Shown: positions 1-7,984 of the stretch, piece after piece
Position numbering within the stretch: the first letter of the stretch is position 1
How the letters are laid out: each line of letters begins with the position of its first letter
Assembly: GCA_015061145.1 (NCBI GenBank)
Contig: SUXD01000001.1
Location: 124,001-188,000, forward strand
Length of the DNA stretch: 64,000 bases
DNA from: Bacteroidales bacterium
Lineage (GTDB): Bacteria; Bacteroidota; Bacteroidia; Bacteroidales; Paludibacteraceae
Direction: 5' to 3'
Notes under the pieces: model-generated
What the model was told of the DNA's origin: nothing
What the model saw: the letters and a program-made list of their open reading frames with translations, nothing else
Database searches by the model: none
Program-made: the position numbers and the translations under genes

Positions 1-951
1 AACTACCAGCGTAGGGCTGAATTTTCACGTACCTATTCTACGGCCAGCGTCAAGTACAATTGGATTTCGCGCAATACGCGCCTGCGTCAGACTGTCGATT
101 TGTGCGACATCAGTTACATATATCTTCCTTATGTGTCTGATGCTTTTCGCGAACGTTATCTGAATAGCGGTTCCATATTGAAATACAGTTACGAGGACCA
201 GTTGTTGGTGGGGTGCGGCTATTCGTTTTCGCTTGCCAAACAGCCGATATCAAAACTGAAGGATAATTTCACGTTACGTTTCAGCGCCGAAACGGCAGGT
301 AACCTCTTTTACGTACTCTCGCCGGTTTTCAGTTTGAGTAAAGTTGATGGTTCGTATACCATCGGGAAAATAAAATATGCCCAGTATATCAGGGGAACGG
401 TGGATTTCTCTTACGATAAGTTTATCAGCAAGAAGAATAACATCGTGTTCCATATCGGTGCAGGAATGGCTTGTCCTTACGGAAATTCCTCGGTTGTCCC
501 GTTCGAGAAACGATTCATTAGTGGCGGCGCAAACAGTGTCAGAGGATGGTCTGTACGCACCCTTGGTCCAGGTACTTACTCATACGCCGACGATATCGAC
601 TATATGAACCAGTCGGGAGATATAAAGCTTGATTTGAACATTGAATATCGGTTCAAAATGTTTTGGCGCATTGAGGGCGCGCTGTTTGCCGATGCAGGAA
701 ATGTGTGGACGCTGAACGAGTACAATACACAGCCTGGCGGAAAGTTCCATTTTTCGGATTTCTACAAGCAAATGGCGTTGGGCTACGGAGCTGGCCTGCG
801 TTTCGATTTCACATATTTCTTGGTGCGTTTCGATTTTGGCCTGAAAGCATACGATCCATCCAAGATAGCAGAGGGAAAGGCGTGGCGTTTCGCTAATTTC
901 AAATGGAAGAATGACAAGGCTTTCCATTTTGCCATCGGTTACCCGTTCTGA
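1..951 (+). CDS. Omp85 family outer membrane protein (BamA/TamA-like), C-terminal part
   Basis: The reading frame is open from base 1 and stops at 951, so the start and any POTRA domains lie outside the window; 316 residues are visible. They are beta-barrel-like, with alternating aromatic and hydrophobic strands. A GGANSVRGW segment matches the conserved VRG[FYW] loop-6 motif of Omp85 barrels, FADAGNVW matches their penultimate strand region, and the protein ends in Phe (IGYPF), the usual barrel-end signal for the BAM machine. The known family role is insertion or translocation of proteins at the outer membrane. BamA itself, TamA and other Bacteroidota Omp85 proteins cannot be told apart from the barrel alone. 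Confidence 0.85.
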   Translation, partial: NYQRRAEFSRTYSTASVKYNWISRNTRLRQTVDLCDISYIYLPYVSDAFRERYLNSGSILKYSYEDQLLVGCGYSFSLAKQPISKLKDNFTLRFSAETAGNLFYVLSPVFSLSKVDGSYTIGKIKYAQYIRGTVDFSYDKFISKKNNIVFHIGAGMACPYGNSSVVPFEKRFISGGANSVRGWSVRTLGPGTYSYADDIDYMNQSGDIKLDLNIEYRFKMFWRIEGALFADAGNVWTLNEYNTQPGGKFHFSDFYKQMALGYGAGLRFDFTYFLVRFDFGLKAYDPSKIAEGKAWRFANFKWKNDKAFHFAIGYPF

Positions 952-1011
952 TTCGTATTCGGCATGTAAAATTATCGTTGACATTTGCAATAAAATTTAA
1001 ATAGCTTCTTA

Positions 1012-1042
1012 TTGTCAAATAAAAAAAATGTAGTACCTTTGC
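1012..1042 (+). promoter_or_regulatory. Bacteroidota-type promoter for tRNA-Arg
   Basis: TTG at 1012-1014, 19 nt, then TAccTTTGC at 1034-1042. This matches the phylum's -33/-7 consensus with correct spacing. The expected start of transcription is about 1048, shortly before the tRNA at 1057. Confidence 0.75.
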
Positions 1043-1056
1043 ACCACGAAACTGAT

Positions 1057-1130
<74 letters not shown>

Positions 1131-1143
1131 CATTTCTTGAAAA

Positions 1144-1172
1144 AAAGACTGTCTTACAGGCAGTCTTTCTTT
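1144..1172 (+). terminator. Rho-independent terminator after tRNA-Arg
   Basis: AAAGACTG (1144-1151) pairs with CAGTCTTT (1161-1168) around a 9-nt loop, followed by a short T-rich tail. It lies 14 nt after the tRNA. Confidence 0.7.
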
Positions 1173-1214
1173 CATTTACGATAAAAATAAGCACAACTTG
1201 CCAAAAGTACATTT

Positions 1215-3014
1215 ATGCAGAAAATCAGAAACATCGCTATCATTGCCCATGTCGACCATGGAAAGACCACGCTGGTGGACAAAATGATTCTTGCCGGAAA
1301 ATTGATTCGTGAAAACGAAAACACAGGCGATTTAATAATGGACAATAACGATTTGGAGCGTGAGCGTGGCATCACTATTCTTTCCAAAAATGTGTCTATC
1401 AATTATAAGGATGTGAAAATCAATGTGATTGACACTCCGGGGCACGCCGATTTCGGTGGAGAAGTAGAGCGTGTGCTGAATATGGCCGACGGTGTGTTGC
1501 TGCTTGTCGATGCATTTGAAGGCCCGATGCCACAAACGCGATTTGTGCTTCAAAAGGCCATTCAGCTGGGCTTGAAACCGATTGTGGTTATCAACAAGGT
1601 GGATAAGCCGAACTGCCGTCCCGACATTGTACAAGAAGAGGTGTTCGACCTCATGTTCAGTCTGGACGCTACCGAAGAACAGCTTGATTTCCCTACTATC
1701 TATGGCTCTGCAAAGCAAAATTGGATGTCGGACGACTGGAAAGCGCAGACCGACAATATCACTCCGTTGCTCGACGCTATAATAAAATACATTCCAGAAC
1801 CTAAAATATTGGAAGGAACGCCACAAATGCTTATCACTTCGCTCGACTATTCGTCGTATGTGGGACGAATTGCCATCGGTCGTGTGCATCGCGGCGAGTT
1901 GTACGAAGGACAGGATGTGTCGTTGGTGAAACGCGATGGTAAAATCATTAAATCGAAAATCAGAGAATTGCATACATTTGAAGGCCTTGGCCGTCGCAAA
2001 ACTGACAGAGTGCAGTGTGGCGATATTTGCGCCTTGGTTGGCATCGAAGGTTTTGAAATTGGCGACAGCATTTGTGATGCCATCGACCCGGAACCGCTTG
2101 AACCGATTGCCATCGACGAACCGACCATGAGCATGGTTTTCGCCATCAATGATTCGCCATTCTTTGGCAAAGACGGAAAATTCGTCACATCTCGCCATAT
2201 CCACGAGCGTCTGATGAAAGAGTTGGACAAGAACCTCGCTCTTCGTGTGGAGAAAGATCCTTCGGCCGATCGTTGGAATGTGTTTGGCCGAGGCGTGCTC
2301 CATTTGTCGGTGCTGATAGAAACCATGCGTCGCGAAGGATACGAGTTGCAGGTGGGTCAGCCGCAGGTTATCTTCAAAGAAATTGACGGCGAGAAGTGCG
2401 AGCCGATAGAACAGCTTACAGTGAATGTTCCGGAAGAATATTCTGGAAAAATAATTGAAATGGTTTCTGTCAGAAAAGGTGATTTGAAAATTATGGAACG
2501 CAAGGGCGACCGCATACATCTGGAATTTGAAATTCCGTCTCGAGGCATTATCGGCTTGCGTACTAATATGCTGACAGCATCAACTGGCGAGGCAGTCATC
2601 GCGCACCGTTTCAAGGAATATCAGCCCTACAAGGGAGAGATTGCAAAACGCGAAAACGGTTCTATCATAGCGATGGAAAGCGGTACGGCTTTCGCTTATG
2701 CGATAGATAAGTTGCAGGATAGAGGTCGTTTCTTCATTTTCCCGCAGGAAGAAGTGTATGCAGGACAGGTTGTCGGCGAACATTCAAAAGAGGGTGATCT
2801 GGTGGTGAATGTCACGAAATCGAAGAAATTGACCAATATGCGTTCGAAGAGCGCCGATGACAAAGCAGTACTTGTTCCGCCTGTGGTATTCAGTTTGGAA
2901 GAGGCGCTGGAATACATCAAAGAGGATGAATATGTGGAAGTTACGCCTCATGCAATGCGTATGCGAAAAATTATCTTGGATGAAAATGAGCGAAAAAAAC
3001 TCAAAAAAGGTTGA
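1215..3014 (+). CDS. typA: GTP-binding protein TypA/BipA
   Basis: Translational GTPase of the EF-G superfamily that acts on the ribosome; in other bacteria it is linked to stress and cold growth and to 50S assembly. The 599 residues match the family's usual length. Visible motifs are G1 AHVDHGKTT near residue 10, the switch segment [12 protein letters not shown]3 [16 protein letters not shown], and G4 NKVDKP. The second half has the EF-G domain V-like and BipA-specific C-terminal regions ([16 protein letters not shown]). The start ATG sits 84 nt after the tRNA. The gene is monocistronic, since the thioredoxin gene behind it has its own promoter overlapping the typA stop codon. Confidence 0.97.
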   Translation: MQKIRNIAIIAHVDHGKTTLVDKMILAGKLIRENENTGDLIMDNNDLERERGITILSKNVSINYKDVKINVIDTPGHADFGGEVERVLNMADGVLLLVDAFEGPMPQTRFVLQKAIQLGLKPIVVINKVDKPNCRPDIVQEEVFDLMFSLDATEEQLDFPTIYGSAKQNWMSDDWKAQTDNITPLLDAIIKYIPEPKILEGTPQMLITSLDYSSYVGRIAIGRVHRGELYEGQDVSLVKRDGKIIKSKIRELHTFEGLGRRKTDRVQCGDICALVGIEGFEIGDSICDAIDPEPLEPIAIDEPTMSMVFAINDSPFFGKDGKFVTSRHIHERLMKELDKNLALRVEKDPSADRWNVFGRGVLHLSVLIETMRREGYELQVGQPQVIFKEIDGEKCEPIEQLTVNVPEEYSGKIIEMVSVRKGDLKIMERKGDRIHLEFEIPSRGIIGLRTNMLTASTGEAVIAHRFKEYQPYKGEIAKRENGSIIAMESGTAFAYAIDKLQDRGRFFIFPQEEVYAGQVVGEHSKEGDLVVNVTKSKKLTNMRSKSADDKAVLVPPVVFSLEEALEYIKEDEYVEVTPHAMRMRKIILDENERKKLKKG

Positions 3015-3042
3015 TTTTTCTGATTGCAAAATTTATCTTTGT
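3011..3042 (+). promoter_or_regulatory. Promoter of the thioredoxin gene, overlapping the typA stop
   Basis: TTG at 3011-3013, 20 nt, TAtcTTTG at 3034-3041. Consensus elements with consensus spacing; the TTG lies inside the last codons of typA. Predicted transcription start is near 3047, 14 nt before the ATG at 3061. Confidence 0.7.
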
Positions 3043-3060
3043 TACCATAAAACTGAAAAG

Positions 3061-3534
3061 ATGATGAAAAAGATATTTTTTGCATTCGGTTTTTTATTGC
3101 TGCCGATTTTTGCAGCTTGCGCTCAAAATAAGGAGGCTTCTCCTGCTCCACAGAAGACTTATGTGAAGCATATTGACGGCAATGACTTCAAAGAGTTGAT
3201 ATGGGATTTCTCTGATCCTAATAACAACGGAACAATAGTGTACAAAGGCGATTTGCCTTGTATTGTCGATTTCTACACCACTTGGTGCGGTCCTTGCAAA
3301 AGAATTGCCCCGATAATGGAAGAATTGGCAAAAGAGTATGAAGGTAAAATATACATTTATAAGGTAAATACCGAAGAGCCGAACAGTCAGGTGCTATCTC
3401 ATGTTTTTGGCATACGGAGTATTCCTACATTGTTTTATTTCCCCAAGAACGGGTATCCGCAAGTGTCGCAAGGGGCAATGGAAAAGGAGCAGTACAAGCA
3501 GATAATTGAAACGATACTTCTCAACAACAAATGA
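3061..3534 (+). CDS. Thioredoxin-fold lipoprotein
   Basis: 157-residue exported thiol-disulfide protein. Residues 1-20 form a lipoprotein-like signal ending in IFAAC (Cys20 predicted lipidated). The thioredoxin domain covers about residues 45-157, with active site W75-C-G-P-C79-K and the cis-proline at SIPT (P122). The TWCGPC context is that of a classic thioredoxin, but the signal places it in the periplasm or at a membrane face. The frame is open further upstream inside typA; the start at 3061 is chosen because of the promoter at 3011-3041 and the signal peptide. The exact redox partner cannot be inferred. Confidence 0.9.
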   Translation: MMKKIFFAFGFLLLPIFAACAQNKEASPAPQKTYVKHIDGNDFKELIWDFSDPNNNGTIVYKGDLPCIVDFYTTWCGPCKRIAPIMEELAKEYEGKIYIYKVNTEEPNSQVLSHVFGIRSIPTLFYFPKNGYPQVSQGAMEKEQYKQIIETILLNNK

Positions 3535-3564
3535 TGCATTGTGGCATCATGCAGTCCAAATAAA

Positions 3565-3597
3565 AAAAATCCGTCTCGAAAGAGGCGGATTTTTTTG
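3565..3597. terminator. Bidirectional terminator between the thioredoxin gene and ackA
   Basis: ATCCGtCTC pairs with GAGgCGGAT around a GAAA loop. An A-run precedes and a T-run follows, so the hairpin can end both the plus-strand thioredoxin transcript and the minus-strand pta-ackA transcript that converge here. Confidence 0.85.
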
Positions 3598-3614
3598 TTG
3601 TTTGACAGATGACT

Positions 3615-4811
3615 TTATTTCTTCACCAAAGCCATAGTGTCTTGTGCGATGACGAGTTCTTCGTCGGTAGGTATCACACAAACGGTGACTTTGCTGTCGG
3701 GTGCTGATATGATGGCCTCTTCGCCTCGGGTCTGATTGGCTTTCTCGTCAATCTTTATGCCCAGATATTCTAAGTCTTTGCACGATTCCCATCTGATGTC
3801 CATCTGATTTTCTCCTACGCCGGCAGTCCATACAATAATGTCTACGCCACCCATTGCGGCAGTGTAGGCGCCGATGTATTTCTTGATTCGGTAATTGTAC
3901 ATGTCGATGGCCAGTTTAGCACGCTTGTTGCCTGCTTTTGCTGCGTCAGACACATCGCGCATGTCGGATGAATGTCCGCTGATGCCGAGCAAACCGCATT
4001 CTTTGTTCAGAAATTCTGCCATTTCTTGCGGTTTCTTGCCGAGTTTGTCCATCAGATAGGTGACTGCCGACGGGTCGATGTCGCCAGAGCGGCTTCCCAT
4101 CATCACGCCGGCAAGCGGTGTGAGTCCCATGGAAGTGTCGACACATTGACCAAATTTGATGGCAGATACTGAGGCGCCGTTTCCGATATGGCAGGTGATG
4201 ATGCGTTGTGTTTTGATATCCTTTCCTAAGAATTCGCAGACGCGTTTTGAAACATAGCGGTGCGAAGTTCCGTGGAAACCATAGCGGCGTACATGGAATT
4301 TTTCGTATAGTTCGTATGGGATGCCGTACATATAGGCGTAGTCCGGCATGGTAGAGTGGAATGCGTTGTCGAACACGCATACTTGCGGAACATTGGGCAT
4401 GACTGCGTTCACGGCGCGGATACCTTTCAAGTGGCCCGCGTTGTGTACGGGAGCAAGGTCGCAAAGTTCTTCAATTCCGTCTTCTACGCTTTTGTCCACG
4501 ATGACGCTGTGACAGAATTTGTCGCCGCCTTGCACGATGCGGTGTCCTACGGCTTCAATTTCCGACAAATCTTTGATGGCGCCGATTTCGGGGTCGGTGA
4601 GCAACGAGAATACGAATTTCACGCCGGCGTTGTGTTCAGGCATGTCGTGCATGATTTTCTTTTTCTCGCCATTAGGCAGTGTCACTTTCACAAATGACCC
4701 TTCGATGCCGATGCGTTCTGCGCCACCGGCAGCCAGTACGGAATTGTCCTTCATGTCGTACAGTTTGTACTTGATGGATGAACTTCCGCAGTTTAATACT
4801 AATATTTTCAT
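3615..4811 (-). CDS. ackA: Acetate kinase
   Basis: Converts acetyl phosphate and ADP to acetate and ATP, the energy-yielding step of acetate fermentation. The 398 residues match the usual length. Visible family signatures are the N-terminal LVLNCGSSSIKYKLYD, HRIVQGGDKF, GFHGTSHRYVS, HIGNGASVSAI, and MGSRSGDIDPS. The gene is last in a minus-strand operon pta - four-helix-bundle gene - ackA. The gap to the preceding gene (61 nt, 4812-4872) is AT-rich and holds short AAAGTT-type direct repeats. Confidence 0.98.
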   Translation of the reverse strand: MKILVLNCGSSSIKYKLYDMKDNSVLAAGGAERIGIEGSFVKVTLPNGEKKKIMHDMPEHNAGVKFVFSLLTDPEIGAIKDLSEIEAVGHRIVQGGDKFCHSVIVDKSVEDGIEELCDLAPVHNAGHLKGIRAVNAVMPNVPQVCVFDNAFHSTMPDYAYMYGIPYELYEKFHVRRYGFHGTSHRYVSKRVCEFLGKDIKTQRIITCHIGNGASVSAIKFGQCVDTSMGLTPLAGVMMGSRSGDIDPSAVTYLMDKLGKKPQEMAEFLNKECGLLGISGHSSDMRDVSDAAKAGNKRAKLAIDMYNYRIKKYIGAYTAAMGGVDIIVWTAGVGENQMDIRWESCKDLEYLGIKIDEKANQTRGEEAIISAPDSKVTVCVIPTDEELVIAQDTMALVKK

Positions 4812-4872
4812 AAAAGTTTAAAGTTGAAAGATTAAAGTTTAAAGTTAATGGCAATGAGTTTATGGTAGATTT

Positions 4873-5241
4873 TTAGTGTAAAGTCTTTATTAGTCCCGAT
4901 AACATCTTCGAAATTTCTTCAGTTTGAGCGGTAAGTTTATCTTTAATGTCTTTGTCTATGTATTCGATTTCGTGTGCAAGAATTAACATTGAGCGAGTTT
5001 CGCCGCATGAACCTTTTGCTATATATAAGAATCGTTTAAACTCTGCTTGGGTTCCTCTTTCAAAACCTTCTGCAATGTTGTTCATAACAGATACGCTTGC
5101 ACGCTGTATTTGATCCTTGAATCCATAATCCTTTATGTTATTAGAAACCTGGTAAATGGAAACGGTCATCTCTTTTGATTTTTGCCATACTGCTAAATCT
5201 TCGAATTTTTTGAACATCGGAGAGAATGTTTTTTTTGACAT
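4873..5241 (-). CDS. Four helix bundle protein (23S rRNA intervening-sequence protein family)
   Basis: 122-residue helical protein with the signature of the S23/TIGR02436 family: FEDLAVWQKS near the N-terminus, then NNIAEGFERGTQAEFKRFL and a C-terminal stretch rich in E, K, I and L. The start at 5241 (MSKKTF) is preferred over an in-frame ATG at 5295 that would lie inside pta. It sits 19 nt after the pta stop, so it is probably co-transcribed. Family members were first seen inside 23S rRNA intervening sequences, but in Bacteroidota they are common as solitary chromosomal genes of unknown function. No rRNA is nearby, and its place between pta and ackA is unusual. Confidence 0.85.
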   Translation of the reverse strand: MSKKTFSPMFKKFEDLAVWQKSKEMTVSIYQVSNNIKDYGFKDQIQRASVSVMNNIAEGFERGTQAEFKRFLYIAKGSCGETRSMLILAHEIEYIDKDIKDKLTAQTEEISKMLSGLIKTLH

Positions 5242-5260
5242 TTCACTTTTTGCTTTTCTC

Positions 5261-6262
5261 TCATTTCCCCATCGCTTGATTTGCTGTGATGGCAATCATT
5301 TTCACAATTTCATCGGGTGTGCATCCGCGCGAAAGGTCGTTTACGGGAGCAGCCATGCCTTGAAGGATTGGGCCGAGCGCTACACCGCCAGACATTCGTT
5401 GTGCAAGTTTGTAACTGATGTTTCCAGCGTCGAGAGTAGGGAATACCAGCACGTTGGCGTCGCCTTGAATGCAGCTGCCCGGGGCTTTTTGTTTGCCCAC
5501 CGAAGGCACGATGGCTGCATCAGCCTGAAATTCGCCGTCCAAAGTGAGTTCAGGTGCCATTTCTTTGGCGATTTTTGTGGCTTCTTGCACTTTGTCCACG
5601 CATTCGTTTTTGGCGCTGCCTTTGGTCGAGAAGCTCAACATGGCTACGCGTGGCTCGAAACCGCCTAACGTTTTTGCTGTCGATGCGCTTACTACGGCAA
5701 TTTCGGCTAATTGTTGTGCAGTAGGGTTTGGAGTTACGGCGCAGTCGGCAAACAGGAACATGCCTTTTTCGCCAAACTCTTCCTTGCCTGTAAGCAGCAA
5801 GAATGCGCCAGATACTACGCTGATGCCTTTTTTCATTTTAATGATTTGCAGTGCGGGACGCAATACATTGCTGGTGGCATTCATGGCTCCTGCCACTTCG
5901 CCGTCGGCATCACCATTCTTGATGATAAGGCAGCCCAGATAGAGCGGATTCTTAACCAGTTTCTGCGCTTCTTCCATTGTCATGCCTTTGGCTTGGCGCA
6001 ATTCAAAAAGGAGTTTTGCGTATTCATCGGCGCGAGGATTGTTCTCGGGGTCGATAACGGTGGCCTTCGAGATGTTTTTTAATCCGAAATTCTGTGCCAG
6101 TTCGTCAATTTTCGCTTTGTTGCCCAACAGAATAATGTCGGCTATTCCTTCGGCTATGGCCTGGTCGGCAGCCTTGATGGTGCGTTCTTCCGTTCCTTCG
6201 GCAAGAACAATGCGTTGCAAATTCCTTTTTGCGTTCGCTTTAATGCTTTCTATTAAATCCAT
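5261..6262 (-). CDS. pta: Phosphate acetyltransferase
   Basis: Forms acetyl phosphate from acetyl-CoA and works with ackA downstream. The 333 residues correspond to the short, catalytic-domain-only form (PTA_PTB family) without the N-terminal DRTGG extension of the E. coli enzyme. Visible features are LAEGTEERT near the start, the conserved core NPLYLGCLIIKNGDADGEVAG, FADCAVTPNPTAQQLAEIA, and the C-terminal GGVALGPILQGMAAPVNDLSRGC. A TAccTTTGT element at 6300-6292 on the same strand is a likely -7 box. Upstream lies the divergent proC. Confidence 0.97.
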   Translation of the reverse strand: MDLIESIKANAKRNLQRIVLAEGTEERTIKAADQAIAEGIADIILLGNKAKIDELAQNFGLKNISKATVIDPENNPRADEYAKLLFELRQAKGMTMEEAQKLVKNPLYLGCLIIKNGDADGEVAGAMNATSNVLRPALQIIKMKKGISVVSGAFLLLTGKEEFGEKGMFLFADCAVTPNPTAQQLAEIAVVSASTAKTLGGFEPRVAMLSFSTKGSAKNECVDKVQEATKIAKEMAPELTLDGEFQADAAIVPSVGKQKAPGSCIQGDANVLVFPTLDAGNISYKLAQRMSGGVALGPILQGMAAPVNDLSRGCTPDEIVKMIAITANQAMGK

Positions 6263-6407
6263 GTTATTTGGTATTTGTAAATTCTAATCTAACAAAGGTA
6301 ATAAAAAGTTGAACGCGGAAAGTGGTAAAAGAAGAAAGTTTTTGAAGAACTTCATAAAAAACACCGTAAAAAAATGTAATTTTGTAAAAACAAAAAACTG
6401 TATCATT

Positions 6408-7199
6408 ATGGAAATAGCAATTATTGGTGGCGGAAACATGGGCGGAGCCATTGCCCGTGCGCTCACACAGAGCAGTATCATAAAAAAAGTGAAGGTAAGC
6501 GATGTGAACGAAAACACTCTGCGCGCATTGCAGAATTTCAACAATTCGATAGCGGTGACGACCGACAACGCGGCTAATGTAAAAGGGGCTGACATTGTGT
6601 TGCTGGCAGTGAAGCCATGGCTAGCCGAAACGGTCATAGCGGGCATTAAAGATTCGCTCGATTACGACAAGCAGATTTTTATGTCGATAGTGGCTGGCGT
6701 GCCATTTGAGAAACTGGAGGTTGCACTCAATAAAAATGGCAAACTGCCAGCGATGTTCAGAATGATTCCGAATACAGCCATCGACGTGCTGCAGAGTGTG
6801 CTGACCATTGCACCGCACAAAGACGCTCCCAAAGAAAAAGTTGATTTGATAAAATCTATCTTCGACGAAACCGGCAAGGCTTTCATTGTGCCCGAAAGTC
6901 AGTTGAACGCTTTCATGGCACTTTCGAGCTGCGGCATTGCGTATGCATTCCGCTATATTCGTGCTGCTGTTGAGGGGGCTGTCGAAATGGGCATTTATCC
7001 CGAAGTGGCAAAGCAGGTGGTTACGCAAACCTTGCGCGGCGCCATCGATTTGATAGACACTAATGACAGCCATCCTGAAGTAGAAATTGACAAGGTGACT
7101 ACCCCTGGCGGCATCACGATCAAAGGACTGAACGAGATGGAAGCCAACGGATTCACTAACGCTGTCATCAAAGGATTAAAGGCAAGCTTGATAAAGTAA
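6408..7199 (+). CDS. proC: Pyrroline-5-carboxylate reductase
   Basis: Last step of proline synthesis, NAD(P)H-dependent. 263 residues, typical length. The Rossmann motif IAIIGGGNMGGAIARAL sits directly at the N-terminus, with the family signature TTPGGITIKGLNEMEANGF near the C-terminus and the catalytic-region FRMIPNTAI in the middle. The frame continues upstream to 6309, but those residues are not conserved; 6408 (MEIAIIGG) is the start because it begins at the first beta strand and a TAatTTTG box lies at 6377-6384. Divergent from pta, with its own terminator. Confidence 0.97.
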   Translation: MEIAIIGGGNMGGAIARALTQSSIIKKVKVSDVNENTLRALQNFNNSIAVTTDNAANVKGADIVLLAVKPWLAETVIAGIKDSLDYDKQIFMSIVAGVPFEKLEVALNKNGKLPAMFRMIPNTAIDVLQSVLTIAPHKDAPKEKVDLIKSIFDETGKAFIVPESQLNAFMALSSCGIAYAFRYIRAAVEGAVEMGIYPEVAKQVVTQTLRGAIDLIDTNDSHPEVEIDKVTTPGGITIKGLNEMEANGFTNAVIKGLKASLIK

Positions 7200-7217
7200 C
7201 AAAAACATGGATTTCTC

Positions 7218-7246
7218 AAGGGATGCAGTTGCGGCATCCCTTTTTT
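7218..7246 (+). terminator. proC terminator
   Basis: AAGGGATGC/GCATCCCTT hairpin (7218-7242) with a 7-nt loop and a T6 run, 20 nt after the proC stop. Confidence 0.9.
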
Positions 7247-7263
7247 ATTGACTTGAATCTTGT

Positions 7264-7390
7264 TAGTAAGTTTCTGATTTGAAGATTTGACAATTGTGTC
7301 AAAGTTTGCGTCTGCATCAGTGTCAGCGTCAATGTCAAAGTCTCGCTTATAGATTTCACTTCGTTCAATGATTTTCAATTCTCGTTTCTT
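7264..7390 (+). repeat. Copy A of a composite intergenic repeat
   Basis: Contains the order seen in other copies: AGTTTCTGATTTG, then several GCGTC and GTCAAAGT units (7296-7342), then GATTTCACTTCGTTCAATG and ATTTTCAATTCTCG. The last part is almost identical to copy G near 56290-56330. Noncoding; it lies between the proC terminator and the XRE gene promoter (TAacTTTGC at 7403-7411). Confidence 0.6.
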
Positions 7391-7432
7391 AAAAAAAATC
7401 ACTAACTTTGCAATTCGATAAAATACGATATT

Positions 7433-7981
7433 ATGAATGAACAAATAAAACAAATCGCAGAGCGTTTGCGCGGATTGCGTGATTCTGTGGATATGACGAC
7501 GGCTCAGATGGCAGAAAAAGGCGAGGTGTCTCAAACCGTGTATGAGCAATACGAAAGCGGAGAGGTGGACATTCCGATGAACTTTCTTTGCAACATAGGC
7601 AAAGCATTCAATATTGACACAGCAGTGCTCATCTCGGGCGATGATACGCATGCACAGACATATTTTGTCACCCGAAAGGGCATGGGCATTTCGGTTGAAC
7701 GAAACCATGCGTACAAATATCGTGACTTGGCTGGCGGTTTCAAGAATGCCAAAGCTACGCCATTTCTTGTGACTGTTGAGCCCAACAATGAGCCCATTCA
7801 TCTTAATACTCATCCAGGACAAGAGTTCAACTTGGTGGTGAAAGGCAAACTGCTGCTGCAAATTGCAGGGAAGGAGATTGTGCTGGAAGAGGGTGATAGC
7901 GTATATTTCGACGCTACCAAGCCGCATGGCATGAAAGCTCTTGATAATCAAAAAGTAAGGTTCTTCGCTATAATACTATAA
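7433..7981 (+). CDS. XRE family transcriptional regulator with cupin domain
   Basis: 182 residues. An XRE helix-turn-helix occupies about residues 8-65 (AERLRGLRDSVDMTTAQMAEKG, then the recognition-helix region ending FNIDTAVLISG). A cupin_2 barrel follows at about 105-180 (HPGQEFNLVVKGKLLLQI, EEGDSVYFDATKPHG), which in this class usually senses a small ligand. It ends 3 nt before the acyl-CoA ligase gene, so the two form an operon; the regulator probably controls its own operon and the ligase substrate or a related acid may be the effector (inference). Confidence 0.9.
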   Translation: MNEQIKQIAERLRGLRDSVDMTTAQMAEKGEVSQTVYEQYESGEVDIPMNFLCNIGKAFNIDTAVLISGDDTHAQTYFVTRKGMGISVERNHAYKYRDLAGGFKNAKATPFLVTVEPNNEPIHLNTHPGQEFNLVVKGKLLLQIAGKEIVLEEGDSVYFDATKPHGMKALDNQKVRFFAIIL

Positions 7982-7984
7982 AAT

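Noticed and set aside
1332..2519. A 395-codon minus-strand frame over typA
   Set aside because: No domain signature, His/Arg/Phe-rich shadow composition, and typA is unambiguous.
4873..5241. Evidence of an rRNA operon because of the 23S intervening-sequence protein family
   Set aside because: No rRNA sequence lies anywhere near; the gene is a solitary family member within pta-ackA.
6309..6407. Longer proC start at 6309
   Set aside because: The extra 33 residues are Lys/Asn-rich and precede a -7 box at 6377-6384; the Rossmann strand starts at 6408.
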